From Anabaena sp. UHCC 0204 (GTDB lineage Bacteria > Cyanobacteriota > Cyanobacteriia > Cyanobacteriales > Nostocaceae): a DNA stretch of 64,000 bases. This document shows, piece by piece, positions 44,799 to 55,400 of the stretch (positions are counted from its first letter, which is position 1; every line of letters starts with the position of its first letter). The notes below the pieces were generated by a model, which made no database searches, was not told the origin of the DNA, and saw only the letters and a program-made list of their open reading frames with translations. Position numbers and translations under genes: made by a program. The stretch is taken from positions 221,806 through 285,805 of the forward strand of contig NZ_VIKW01000009.1 in the NCBI RefSeq assembly GCF_009711975.1, in the 5' to 3' direction.

Positions 44799-45953
44799 TT
44801 AATAAGTAACAGTTCCTAAGCAATCTTTGATAAAATCAATAATGATCTTAAAATCAACAAAATCCTCGGACTTTCTTCTTTCTTCACACATCCATGTACA
44901 AAACTTCATTTTTTGAAATACTTCAATTTCCTTTTCTTCTCCATAATCACCATATTCAGTTTTTAGTGGATAAAATTTTTCTTTCAATAAAGTATCACTA
45001 GATAAATCATCATATAAATGATCAGGAAATAGATTTTCAATTCCTTTTTTGAATTTTCTATTTTTTTGTTGAGGTATTGTTCTGATTTTTAATTGATCAT
45101 GGTCTTCATTAGGCTTTTTAGTATCCCAATCATAAATCAATAATACTTTTCTAGTTAAGAATTTAGGGTTAGAAAGCAAAACATCTCTAGTATTTTTTAA
45201 CCCGCCTTCACCAGTATTTATACTTTCCCCTTTGCCTATAGAAGCACCAACCCATTCAATATCAACTTGTGCTAAAATTTCTTTTTCTCCTAATAATGCT
45301 AAGGCAGTTTTAATATAAATTGGGTCAGTTTCTCCTTCTGTTAAAACTAGAGGTTTAGTACCTTTTTCGACGGTAGCTTTGACTTCATCTTTAACAGCAT
45401 TGATTTTTTCACAATAGTTGCAAAACATCCGTTGACCATGTTCAGACATTAGATAACTACAGTAATCTTCCCAGACATGAACTGACCAATGATCTAATGT
45501 TTTTCTAAGATGTTGATAAGTAGGATTTTCTTTTCCATAACGCTCATATAAGAACCACTCAGGATAAGTAACTTCCGTATGAGCAGATATATTATGACGT
45601 GCCATTATTCTTAATAAACCAATTCCCTCAGCTTCCCACATTCTAAGGTGTTGAATGACATAAGATAAATGAGCAGGATTGGATGAATCTACAACAACAA
45701 TAATACAAAATCCTAAGTATAAAGGGTTATCATGTTCTCCCTTAAAATAACCTTTTTCAAACGCATTAATAATACCTTGTGCTTGATTGTCTTCTAAAAC
45801 ATTATCAATCCACCAATCAGGAAGTATTTTATCTTCAAATCCATAACCACACATGAGCCAAAAACTACCAACAATATTTTGAGGATACTCTTCAAGTAAT
45901 GATATTGCCCTCATACAACTAGTAATGCCAATTCTGGGTAAATGCACTGTCAT
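44799..45953 (-). CDS. TOPRIM-domain protein of unknown system
   Basis: 384 residues. The C-terminal half has a TOPRIM domain: catalytic-type Glu206 in VLTEGETDP, the D275-x-D277 pair in LLIYDWDTKK, and Glu305 in KKGIENLFP, an OLD-like pattern (E..D-x-D..E-N). There is no ATPase domain. The N-terminal ~190 residues match no family I know and include two Cys motifs (FCNYCEK at ~178-182, LMCGYGFED). Such a protein might be a nuclease effector. Its neighbours are TA modules on both sides, and no ATPase or reverse transcriptase gene is adjacent. A defence role is an inference only. Confidence 0.65.
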   Translation of the reverse strand: MTVHLPRIGITSCMRAISLLEEYPQNIVGSFWLMCGYGFEDKILPDWWIDNVLEDNQAQGIINAFEKGYFKGEHDNPLYLGFCIIVVVDSSNPAHLSYVIQHLRMWEAEGIGLLRIMARHNISAHTEVTYPEWFLYERYGKENPTYQHLRKTLDHWSVHVWEDYCSYLMSEHGQRMFCNYCEKINAVKDEVKATVEKGTKPLVLTEGETDPIYIKTALALLGEKEILAQVDIEWVGASIGKGESINTGEGGLKNTRDVLLSNPKFLTRKVLLIYDWDTKKPNEDHDQLKIRTIPQQKNRKFKKGIENLFPDHLYDDLSSDTLLKEKFYPLKTEYGDYGEEKEIEVFQKMKFCTWMCEERRKSEDFVDFKIIIDFIKDCLGTVTY

Positions 45954-45994
45954 TATTAAAATTCCTAGTTAAAAGAAAAACGTGATTGTATTTC

Positions 45995-46101
45995 ATTAAA
46001 CAACAAAATCAAACAAATAATGCACCATTTGCAACTTAGAACAAGCTGGAATTTCTACCTCTCTTCCTAACCTATCTAAAAATATCGCTTGATTATTATC
46101 A
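45995..46101 (-). pseudogene. Short duplicate of the coaBC 3' end (left copy)
   Basis: 107 bp that match 46884-46990 with 8 differences. Read on the minus strand it encodes [20 protein letters not shown], continuing to LFDFVV and a stop, the C-terminus of CoaBC. It ends abruptly at 46101. With the right copy it flanks the Phd/PIN module as a direct repeat. Confidence 0.85.
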
Positions 46102-46123
46102 ATAACTCAAAGTTCATGTTATA

Positions 46124-46142
46124 GTGTACTTAAGTGTACACA
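46124..46142 (+). promoter_or_regulatory. Candidate antitoxin operator
   Basis: GTGTACTTAAGTGTACACA. Two TGTAC-containing hexamers (TGTACT at 46125, TGTACA at 46135) are spaced 10 bp, one helical turn. YefM-type antitoxins bind TGTACA palindromes, so this is a fitting autoregulatory site 19 bp before the antitoxin start. Binding is untested. Confidence 0.5.
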
Positions 46143-46160
46143 TTTTGTCAATTCACTATT

Positions 46161-46421
46161 ATGGACATCCAATCTGTAGGCATCAAAGAATTTCGTGCCA
46201 ATTTACATAAATACACACAACAAGCATCTGAACCAATCGCAATTACTTCTCATGGAGTCCCAATAGGTTACTACATACCAACACAACCTACTCCTCAAAA
46301 ACAAGATTTAATGGCTTTACAAGAAGCAGTCCAAAAAATCCAACAATTGCTGGAAACAAAAGGTATTAGTGAAGATGAATTATTGGCTGATTTCCAGAAT
46401 GCTAAAGAAAGTACAATATAA
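46161..46421 (+). CDS. Phd/YefM-type antitoxin
   Basis: 86 residues from the ATG at 46161; a GTG at 46134 lies within the putative operator and is unlikely. The Phd core is clear: VGIKEFRANLHKYTQQ then PIAITSHGVPIGYYIP. The C-terminal helix (QKIQQLLETKGISEDELLAD) would bind the toxin. Two bases separate its stop from the PIN toxin start. Confidence 0.9.
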   Translation: MDIQSVGIKEFRANLHKYTQQASEPIAITSHGVPIGYYIPTQPTPQKQDLMALQEAVQKIQQLLETKGISEDELLADFQNAKESTI

Positions 46422-46423
46422 CG

Positions 46424-46846
46424 ATGAGAAAGTTAATTGTTCTGGATACTAATATTCTGATTCGAGCAATATTAGCAGAACGTGTTCCCAACTTATTAGA
46501 CAAATACAATTATAACTGTAGTTTTGTTACTCCCGCTTGTTGCTATGATGAGTTAAACGAGCATTTACCCAAAATTTTACAAAAAAGGAATCTTCCATTA
46601 GATCCATTTTTAAATGCTATAGAGAAACTAACAAAGGTAGTCATACCAATAGCTGACGAAATTTATAGCGAATATGAGTATGATGCTAAACGGCGAATAC
46701 AAGAAAGAGATATAAAAGACTGGACAATAGTTGCTCTTTCTTTATCTTTAAATTGTCCAATATGGACGGAAGATCAAGATTTTTTTGGCATTGGGATTGC
46801 TACATGGAACACTCGAAACGTAGAGATTTATTTAGGTAGTAATTAA
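46424..46846 (+). CDS. PIN domain toxin
   Basis: 140 residues: LIVLDTNILIRAIL (first Asp), TPACCYDELNEHL (Glu), ERDIKDWTIVALSLSL (Asp pair) and IWTEDQDFFGIGI (last Asp). The D-W-x-I-V-A-L motif and W-T-E-D-x-D-F-F-G ending are typical of PIN toxins paired with Phd antitoxins. Confidence 0.9.
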   Translation: MRKLIVLDTNILIRAILAERVPNLLDKYNYNCSFVTPACCYDELNEHLPKILQKRNLPLDPFLNAIEKLTKVVIPIADEIYSEYEYDAKRRIQERDIKDWTIVALSLSLNCPIWTEDQDFFGIGIATWNTRNVEIYLGSN

Positions 46847-46884
46847 TTCTGTAGTTGCAGGAAGAACGGTATAATTTTATTCTA

Positions 46885-47196
46885 TTAAACAACAAAATCA
46901 AACAAATAATGAGCCATTTTCAACTTAGAACAAGCCGGAATTTCTACCTCTCTTCCTGACTTATCTAAAAACACCGCTTGATTATTATCACTCCCAAAAC
47001 CACTATCAACTTTATCAATAGGATTCGCTACAATTGCATCTAAATTCTTTCTTTGCAATTTCTCTTTCGCAGGTGTAATAATATCCCCAGTTTGTGCTGC
47101 AAAACCAATTAAATATTGATGGGGTTGTTTGCGATTTCCCAGTTCAGCAACAATATCCGGTACTGCTGCGAGAGGAAGATTTTCAGGAAGCGATCG
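46885..47196 (-). pseudogene. coaBC: Truncated coaBC (3' fragment, right copy)
   Basis: About 103 codons of the C-terminal phosphopantothenoylcysteine synthetase half of CoaBC, with an intact frame: [71 protein letters not shown] and LFDFVV then stop. The full protein is ~400 residues and begins far upstream; here similarity stops near 47190. The last 107 bp are repeated at 45995-46101. CoaBC is essential for coenzyme A synthesis, so an intact copy should exist elsewhere in the genome. Confidence 0.88.
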
Positions 47197-47457
47197 GTAC
47201 TATAATCTCTAGGCTATTGTCAACTAACCTCATGGGTAATACTTATAACTAAAAATTATATGTATATAAATATCACAATACAAACTTATTATGTTGACAG
47301 TTTCATAGCCATAAGCACACCTTGATATATTCACAGAAGTATTTATATAAACAAAGTAACAAAAATAACACGGAAATTTATAAATTTCTTTTATAAAAAA
47401 ATTCACCCAGCCGTGTTAAAGTTTTAATCTTGTTATCTTCCCTAGCTGCTTCAGCTT
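47197..47457. other. Intergenic region upstream of the replication gene
   Basis: AT-rich, 261 bp. I looked for iterons or DnaA boxes and found none that are clear; there is a palindrome GAAATTTATAAATTTC at ~47379. Promoter of the next gene expected here. Confidence 0.4.
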
Positions 47458-50400
47458 ATGCGTCTGCATTCTTTACATCCACAACACCTTGAAGAATTAG
47501 TCAAGATAGGTGGTATAAATTTAGACTTGGCAAATTTAAATTTCCAATCGCTTCAAGGCATAAATGCTTATGAATATCTGCTGATTTCTGACCAACTTCC
47601 CCGTACCAATACAGGGATGATTAAAAACGCTTGGTTGCAGCGTTATAACCACATTACCGAAGGTGGTTGGTGGTGTTCTGGACTAGATCCCCTCAACAAC
47701 TGGCATAAAATGGAATGGGGATGTTTTAAACCTAACCAACCGCGACAAAATCAAAAAGGTAAATCCATCAAATATGAGCATCCTCCCAGCACACCAACAC
47801 GCATCTTTTGTCTACGCATATCCTTACAAATTTGGCAACAAGTCGGCCAACGTTACAACTTAGCTTTACCTGAAAATATCACTATTAATAATGATGGTGA
47901 AGCCGAAGGTTTTTGGTTATGGGTAATTAAAAATAATATCCCCCTAATTATTTGCGAAGGTGTCAAAAAAGCCGCAGCACTATTAACTCAAGGATATGTT
48001 GCTATTGCTATTCCTGGAATTACTAGTGGTTATCGAGTTATTAAAGATGAATTTGGTAAAGTTACCCGTCGGCAATTAATACCTGATTTAGCAGCATTCA
48101 CAACTACAAAACGCAAGATTTATATTTGTTTTGACTTTGAAAATCAAGCTAGAAAAATTGCGGCTGTGAATAATGCTATTTCTCAACTGGGTTGTTTATT
48201 TCAACAACAAAACTGCCATGTTAAAGTTGTAGAATTACCGGGAATAGAAAAAGGTGTTGATGAATTTATTATTGCTAAAGGGACAACAGCTTTTGATAAA
48301 ATTTATCGCCAAAGTATAGATTTAGAAGTTTATATTGCTCAAACGAAACCCCATACAGAGTTAACAATTCCCGCTGCACTTACTGTTAACCTGCCTTATT
48401 TGGGAAAAATTCCCTTTCCTACTTCTGGTTTAGCCGCAGTAAAATCTGCTAAGGGTACAGGTAAAACCACCGCATTACAAAGTATTGTTCAACAAGCAAA
48501 GAGCCGTAATCAACCCGTTTTATTAATTACCCATAGAATCATTTTAGGACGGTTTTTATGTGAAAAAATTGGGATTAAATGGGGAATTGACCATGCAGCC
48601 TGGAGTATAGAAGCTGATGAATTACCAATTAGTCTCCCATTAGCAATTACGCCATCTTTAGGATTATGTGTAGATTCAATTTGGAAATTGAAACCCGAAG
48701 ATTGGCAGGGAGCAATATTAATTTTAGACGAAGTTGAACAATCTTTATGGCATTTGCTAAATAGTAATACCTGTAAACAAAAAAGAGTTAAAATTCTCCG
48801 CATTTTTCAAGAATTGATTTCGACAGTGATCACAACTGGAGGCTTAATAATTGCCCAAGATGCAGATTTATCAGATGTATCTTTAGAATATTTACAAAGT
48901 CTAACAGGAATTAAAATAACTCCTTGGGTAGTTGTGAATGAATGGAAACCGGAAAAAGGTTGGAATATAACTTTTTATGATTCACCTAATCCCACACCTC
49001 TAATTCATCAATTAGAACTTGATTTAATTGCTGGACGTAAATGTTATGTAACTACCGATAGTCGAGCGGGACGTTATAGTTGTGAAACTATTGAACGTTA
49101 TTTAAGAGAACGTTTGCAAAAGCTCAGACAGGAATTTCCAGAAACTTTAGTAGTTAGCAGTCATACTACTAATACACCAGGTCATGCAGCCGTTGATTTT
49201 ATTTCTGCTATTAATCAAAAAATTACTGATTATGATACTGTTTTTGTTACCCCTAGTTTGGGAACAGGAATTAGTATTGATGTCCAACATTTTGACCGAG
49301 TTTATGGCATTTTTCAAGGGGTAATTCCTGACTCAGAAGCCCGTCAAGCTTTAGCAAGAGTGAGGGATAATGTCCCTCGTGTGGTTTGGTGTGCTAAACG
49401 GGGTATTGGCTTAATTGGGAGTGGGAGTACAAATTATCGGTTACTATCTCATTGGTATCAAGAAAATCAAAAAGAAAACCTAGCTTTATTGAGTCCATTA
49501 CATAAAATAGATGTAGATTTACCTCTAGTTTATGACCCTATTCATTTACGCACTTGGGCTAAATTATCTGCTAGGGTAAATGCTTCTATTCGGCTGTATC
49601 GTCAATCAATGCAAGATGGATTTATTACTGATGGTCATCAAATCCAACTGCGAAGTAATGAAGTCCAAAATAATATTCTCCGTGATTTGCGTTTAGCCTT
49701 TTTTGCTACTGAATCTAGTGATTTAGAAAACCGCAAACGGTTAATTTTAGAAATTGTCAAAATTCAGAAAGATTGGGCGCAAAGTCGTCAAAAAGCCAAG
49801 GAAATTAAACGCAAAATCAAAGATATTAAGCAGCAAAATCAATTAGCAGCAGCGAATTCTGTAGCTACTGCTAAAAATATTGACTATGTGGAATATGAAC
49901 AACTATTAACTAAACATTCTCTCAGCAATGCAGAACGTCATCAAGTTAATAAATATATCCTCCGACAAAGATATGGAATTGTTGTGACTCCTGAACTCAA
50001 GTTACGAGATGAGAAAGGATATTATGGACAATTATTAATTCATTATTATCTAACTCATGAAAGTGAATATTTTCATGTTAAAGATCAACAAGAATGGAAT
50101 CAGCAGTTATTTTGGGGTGACGGTAAGGTTTTTCTCCCAGATTTAAAGACTTATACTCTCAAGGTGGAAGCTATGCGGGCTTTAGGAATGCTCCAGTTTC
50201 TGGAAGTTGAAAGAGTATTTAAGGAAAATGATGCTGATTTAATCTGGCTAAAAAATGTGGCTGGACAAAGTAGTAAACACATTAAAAGGGCTTTAGGGAT
50301 TGATTTAGTTAGAGGTAAAGAGGCTGTTTCGGGAATTAAGATATTGAGTAGACTTCTGGGTTTATTGGGTTTGAGGTTGCAACAAATTAATGATGGTTAT

Positions 50401-50556
50401 CACATTGATTTGGAGACTTTAAATGATGGAAGAGAAAAAATATTTGCGGTTTGGCAACACCGTGATGATTTGATGTTGACTACTTTACATAATCTGGATC
50501 ATGAAATGGTTAATTTGCCGCAGGAATCTCGGCATGAGGCTGTACTTATCAGGTAA
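47458..50556 (+). CDS. Plasmid replication protein, CyRepA1 family
   Basis: 1032 residues. Layout: a DUF3854-type primase/TOPRIM-like region (E167 in PLIICEGVKKAAAL, acidic DFE at ~226-228 in ICFDFENQA), then a helicase-like part with Walker A SAKGTGKTT (~330-338) and Walker B AILILDEVEQSLW (~419-431), and a long C-terminal region. CyRepA1 proteins are replication initiators of cyanobacterial plasmids. Here it lies among chromosomal-type genes without parAB or iterons nearby, so it suggests an integrated plasmid or mobile island. The gene seems intact. Confidence 0.85.
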   Translation: MRLHSLHPQHLEELVKIGGINLDLANLNFQSLQGINAYEYLLISDQLPRTNTGMIKNAWLQRYNHITEGGWWCSGLDPLNNWHKMEWGCFKPNQPRQNQKGKSIKYEHPPSTPTRIFCLRISLQIWQQVGQRYNLALPENITINNDGEAEGFWLWVIKNNIPLIICEGVKKAAALLTQGYVAIAIPGITSGYRVIKDEFGKVTRRQLIPDLAAFTTTKRKIYICFDFENQARKIAAVNNAISQLGCLFQQQNCHVKVVELPGIEKGVDEFIIAKGTTAFDKIYRQSIDLEVYIAQTKPHTELTIPAALTVNLPYLGKIPFPTSGLAAVKSAKGTGKTTALQSIVQQAKSRNQPVLLITHRIILGRFLCEKIGIKWGIDHAAWSIEADELPISLPLAITPSLGLCVDSIWKLKPEDWQGAILILDEVEQSLWHLLNSNTCKQKRVKILRIFQELISTVITTGGLIIAQDADLSDVSLEYLQSLTGIKITPWVVVNEWKPEKGWNITFYDSPNPTPLIHQLELDLIAGRKCYVTTDSRAGRYSCETIERYLRERLQKLRQEFPETLVVSSHTTNTPGHAAVDFISAINQKITDYDTVFVTPSLGTGISIDVQHFDRVYGIFQGVIPDSEARQALARVRDNVPRVVWCAKRGIGLIGSGSTNYRLLSHWYQENQKENLALLSPLHKIDVDLPLVYDPIHLRTWAKLSARVNASIRLYRQSMQDGFITDGHQIQLRSNEVQNNILRDLRLAFFATESSDLENRKRLILEIVKIQKDWAQSRQKAKEIKRKIKDIKQQNQLAAANSVATAKNIDYVEYEQLLTKHSLSNAERHQVNKYILRQRYGIVVTPELKLRDEKGYYGQLLIHYYLTHESEYFHVKDQQEWNQQLFWGDGKVFLPDLKTYTLKVEAMRALGMLQFLEVERVFKENDADLIWLKNVAGQSSKHIKRALGIDLVRGKEAVSGIKILSRLLGLLGLRLQQINDGYHIDLETLNDGREKIFAVWQHRDDLMLTTLHNLDHEMVNLPQESRHEAVLIR

Positions 50557-50931
50557 TATGTAATAGCTCTGGCGATTTATAATCGCCGGGATTAAGTAAC
50601 TAGACTAAAATAAATCAACTTAGATTAAGTAATGCAAAAAATATTGAGATGATTTGGTAGTAAGGGCTTCAGCCCTTAAATGAGGACTAAAGTCCTCACT
50701 ACAAACGTGGAATTATTTAGTCCGTTATACTTAGTTGTTATGTCCCAAAATAAAAGTTTTAGTTTATAGTATAGATTGGGTTAAATTAAATGCAATACAT
50801 TTATTATTGTTGGTTAATGTTGGGTTTCCTTGCGTCAACCCAACCGACAATAGAAGATGCTATAAAATTAGAAATTTACAAAAAGCTTGTTTAATTTTTA
50901 ATTAACGGTGGTAGTAGTGAGATTATTATTT
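50557..50931. other. Intergenic region with three palindromic repeats
   Basis: TAAGGGCTTCAGCCCTTA (50661-50678) and TGAGGACTAAAGTCCTCA (50681-50698) form back-to-back hairpins seen widely in Nostocales. A third copy of the GTTGGGTT...AACCCAAC repeat is at 50819-50844. No gene recognised. Confidence 0.75.
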
Positions 50932-52242
50932 ATGAATAAAAATATAAATTTTGATATTGTTAATGCTTTACATCAACAGGGTTTAGATCATTATCATAGC
51001 GGTAAATATCCACAAGCGATCGCTAATTTTGATGCGGTTTTAGAGTTGTATAGTAATTTTGCGACCGCTTACATTAATCGAGGAAATATATTTCATATTT
51101 TGGGTAATTATGAGAAAGCTATTGCTGATTATAATCAATCTATAAAAATCAATCCCAATTTTGCCGAAGCTTACCATAATCGGGGTAATACTTATTATGC
51201 TATGCAAGATTATCACGGGGCGATCGCTAATTACAATCGTTCTCTAGAAATAAATCCTAATTTCGGTGCAGCTTACTACAATCGGGGTTTAATTTATTCC
51301 CATCTCCAAGACTATCACCAAGCAATTACTGATTTTAATCAAGCATTAAAATTTGTTCCTGATGATGTGCAAATATACTCTGAACGGGGTTTAGTTTATA
51401 GCAATTTGGGTGATTATCACCAAGCGATTCAAGACTATAATCAAGCATTACAAATAAATCCCAATCTTGCTTTAGTATATGGTTTTCGAGCTAATGCACA
51501 TCACCAAATGGGAAATTATGAAAATGCTATTCAAGACTATGATCAAGCATTACAAATAAATCCTCATTTAGCAACAGCTTACTATGGACGGGGGACGGTG
51601 CGAGAAGCTATGCAGGATTTTACCAATGCAGTTGCAGATTATACTCAAGCTGTAGAATTTGCTCCGGAATTTGCTCCCGCATATTGCAAGCGAGGTGACG
51701 CTCATAAGCTATTAGGGAATATACAAACAGCAATTAAAGACTATAATCGAGCATTAGAGATAGATACTGACTTCTTAGCAGCTTATTATCACAGGGGCAG
51801 TAGTCGTTATATAGCTAAAGACTTTACAGGAGCAATTAGTGATTTTACGGAAGCTTTGCGATTAGATTCTCAGTCTGCTGTATTTTATAGCGATCGCGCT
51901 AATGCCCGTTATGCCCTAAAAGAATATCAAAAAGCAATATCAGATTATACGCAAGCTATTAATATTAATCCTAATTTAGCGGAAGACTGGTTTAATCGTG
52001 GTCGTAGTCGAGTTCTATTAGGAGAGTTGAGTTTAGCACTAATAGATTTAACTGAAGCCATACGCTTGCAACCGCGACATCCTCTTGCCTATTTAGTCAG
52101 GGCAGATATACATAGACATCAGGGAAACAACTTAGACGCAATTAGCGATTTACGCAAATCTGCTGATCTTTATTCTCAAGCAGGAAATACGCAATATTAC
52201 CGGGAAATTATCAATCTAATTTCCCGAATTTCTGAGATATAA
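50932..52242 (+). CDS. TPR repeat protein
   Basis: 436 residues from the ATG at 50932 (an in-frame GTG at 50908 is less likely). It consists almost wholly of about 12 TPR units of 34 residues, with repeating A-x-x-x-x-N-R-G-x-x-Y and A-I-x-D-Y-x-x-A-L-x-I-N-P motifs, for example AIADYNQSIKINPNFAEAY. A cytoplasmic scaffold for protein contacts is likely; partner unknown. It precedes a giant hybrid kinase, which may be a partner. Confidence 0.92.
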   Translation: MNKNINFDIVNALHQQGLDHYHSGKYPQAIANFDAVLELYSNFATAYINRGNIFHILGNYEKAIADYNQSIKINPNFAEAYHNRGNTYYAMQDYHGAIANYNRSLEINPNFGAAYYNRGLIYSHLQDYHQAITDFNQALKFVPDDVQIYSERGLVYSNLGDYHQAIQDYNQALQINPNLALVYGFRANAHHQMGNYENAIQDYDQALQINPHLATAYYGRGTVREAMQDFTNAVADYTQAVEFAPEFAPAYCKRGDAHKLLGNIQTAIKDYNRALEIDTDFLAAYYHRGSSRYIAKDFTGAISDFTEALRLDSQSAVFYSDRANARYALKEYQKAISDYTQAININPNLAEDWFNRGRSRVLLGELSLALIDLTEAIRLQPRHPLAYLVRADIHRHQGNNLDAISDLRKSADLYSQAGNTQYYREIINLISRISEI

Positions 52243-52457
52243 TTGTCAAGTTTTCCGACATTAACTATTCGGGGGTTAGGCAGAATTTAATAATTAAATA
52301 TTAAACCTTAAAAAGCCGAGTAAAAAAGCTTTGCAGGGATTTTCAATGGTTAGCTTGCTTGATTTGTTGTGTATTCGTATAAATTTTTGCTATTATTTAG
52401 TAAAGAAATTCAGGAATTTTGGGACACTCAATTTAGAAACCAACAGGATTTAACAGT

Positions 52458-55400
52458 ATGCTTACTACCCAAGTCAGTATTCCCGGATATCACATCAGTG
52501 AAGAACTCTACAATGGTTCTAGAACCCTAGTTTATCGAGGGTATCGAGAGACTGACTCATTACCTGTAGTGATTAAAATCCTCAAAAATCCTTATCCTAG
52601 TTTCAGCGAATTGGTTCAGTTTCGCAATCAGTATACCATTGCCAAAAATCTCAATTCACCTCTGATTATCCAAACTTATAGCCTAGAACCTTACCAAAAT
52701 GGCTATATATTAATAATGGAAGATTTTGGGGGAGTTTCTTTAAAGCAGACATTACATATCAAGTCTTTAGAGGAATTTTTAGAAATAGCGATCGCCCTTT
52801 GCAACGCCTTAGATATACTATATCAAGAACGCATAATTCATAAAGATATTAAACCCAGCAATATATTAATTAATCCCCAAACAAAACAAGTTAAATTAAT
52901 TGATTTTAGTATTGCCTCTTTACTACCAAGAGAAACACAAACCCTCATTAATCCCAACGTATTAGAAGGAACACTTGCTTATATTTCTCCAGAGCAAACA
53001 GGGAGAATGAATCGGGGAATTGACTATCGAACAGACTTCTATTCGTTAGGAATCACTTTTTACGAATTACTCACAGGAGAAATGCCATTTTCGTCAAATG
53101 ATCCGATGGAATTAGTCCATTGTCATATTGCTAAACCACCACATTCAGTCAATGAAATTAACCCCCAAATCCCCTTTGTACTTGCAAAAATTGTTAGTAA
53201 ACTGATAGCGAAAAATGCAGAAGACAGATATCAGAGTACATCGGGATTAAAATATGATTTGGAAAATTGTTTAACGCAACTTCAAGAAACTGGTAAGATT
53301 GAGAATTTTGAAATTGCTCAGAGGGACATAAGCGATCGCTTCCTCATTCCCGACAAACTTTATGGTAGAGAAACCGAAATAGAAACCCTCCTCCAAGCAT
53401 TTGCCAGAGTCAGTTTAGACACCACCGAAATGATGCTGGTAACAGGGTTTTCCGGAATTGGTAAAACAGCAGTTGTCAACGAAATTCATAAACCAATTGT
53501 CAGACAACGTGGTTACTTTATCAAAGGGAAATATGATCAATTTCAGCGGAATATTCCCTTGAGTGCATTTGTACAAGCATTTCAAGATTTAATCGGGCAA
53601 TTATTAACAGAAACTGATACCCAAATTCAGGTATGGAAAAGTAAAATATTAACGGCTGTTGGGGAAAATGGCCAAGTAATTATGGAAGTCATCCCCCAAT
53701 TAGAAAAAATTATTGGTAAACAACCCCCAGTCACAGAACTATCAGGAACAGCAGCCCAAAATAGATTTAATTTATTATTCCAGAAATTTACCCAAGTTTT
53801 TACCAGTTTAGAACATCCATTAGTGATGTTTTTAGATGACTTACAATGGGCAGATTCAGCATCATTAACCTTAATAGAATTATTAATAGCTGATACAAAA
53901 CATCTTTTCTTGATTGGTGCATATCGTGATAACGAAGTCAATCTTGCCCATCCCTTAATTTTGACTTTGAGTAAAATTGAGAAAACCTCAGCAACGATTC
54001 AGACAATTAACTTAAAGCCACTAAATCAAAACCAAATAAATCAGTTAGTTGCAGATACCCTCAAATGTGCTGAAAATTTAGCATTGCCTCTTTCTCGATT
54101 AGTATTACAAAAAACTCATGGTAATCCATTTTTCGCTACACAATTTCTCAAAGCATTACATCAAGAAAACCTCATTCAATTTAATTTCGATTTAGCCTGT
54201 TGGCAATGTGATATTACACAAGTGAGTCAACAAGCACTCACCGATGATATAGTTGCTTTTATGGCTATGCAATTACAAAAACTGCCAGCATCAACTCAAA
54301 ACATCTTACAGTTAGCAGCTTGCATTGGTAACAAGTTTGATTTAGCAACTTTGGCAATTGTTTCGGAATTATCCCAAATTGAAACAGCTACTGTCTTGTG
54401 GAAAGCTTTGAAAGAAGGACTGATTTTACCTACTAGTGATATTTATAAATTCTTTCAACAGGATTCTGATTCAAAACCATTAAATTCCAACTTTCAAATT
54501 CCCACATATAAATTTTTGCACGACAGAGTTCAACAAGCTGCATATTCTTTAATTCCCGAAGATCAAAAACAGATTACTCACTTAAAACTCGGTCGGTTAC
54601 TTTTAAATAATATTCCGGCAACTGAACAAGAAGAGAATATTTTTCAAATTGTTAGTCAATTGAATTTAGGTTTAACGTTAATTACTCAACAAACTGAACG
54701 ATATCAATTAGCTGAGTTAAACTTATTAGCTGGACAGAAAGCTATAGCTGCCACTGCCTATACTGGTGCAACCAATTATCTCACCAAAGGCAGAGAATTA
54801 CTAACAGTAGATAGTTGGCAAAATCAGTACAATCTGACATTGACACTGTATGAAGATGCAGCAAAAGCAGAATACTTAAATACCAACTTTGAACAGGCTC
54901 TTAAACTTACAGATTTAATCTTGCAACAAACAATTGAGATATTAGACAGAATTAAAACTTATGAACTAAAAGTTCAGATTTATATTGCCCAAGATCAACA
55001 AGTTAAAGCCATTGAAACCGGGTTAAAAGCACTCGAACAATTAAAAATTTCTTTGGTATCACCTGATTTAATTCAAAATGTTTCTTTACCAATTTTAGAT
55101 GACTTAGCCAATATTCCCGAAATGACTAATGTGGAATCTCTGGCTGCACTACGATTATTAATGAGTATTATCCCTCCTGTTAATCATGTTAAACCGGATT
55201 TGTTTCCGTCCGTAACTCTAACAATTCTGCATCTTTGTCTAGAACAAGGACATTCATCTTTAGCAGCTTTTGCCTATGGATGTTATAGCGTATTACTTTG
55301 TGCCATGATCAAAGATGTTGATTCTGGTTATCAATCTGGACAGATATCTTTAAAGCTTTTAGAACAATACAATAGTCAAGAAATAAGCTCAAAAATTTAC

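Noticed and set aside
47197..47457. Search for iterons before the CyRepA1 gene
   Set aside because: Only AT-rich sequence and one short palindrome; no regular direct repeats.
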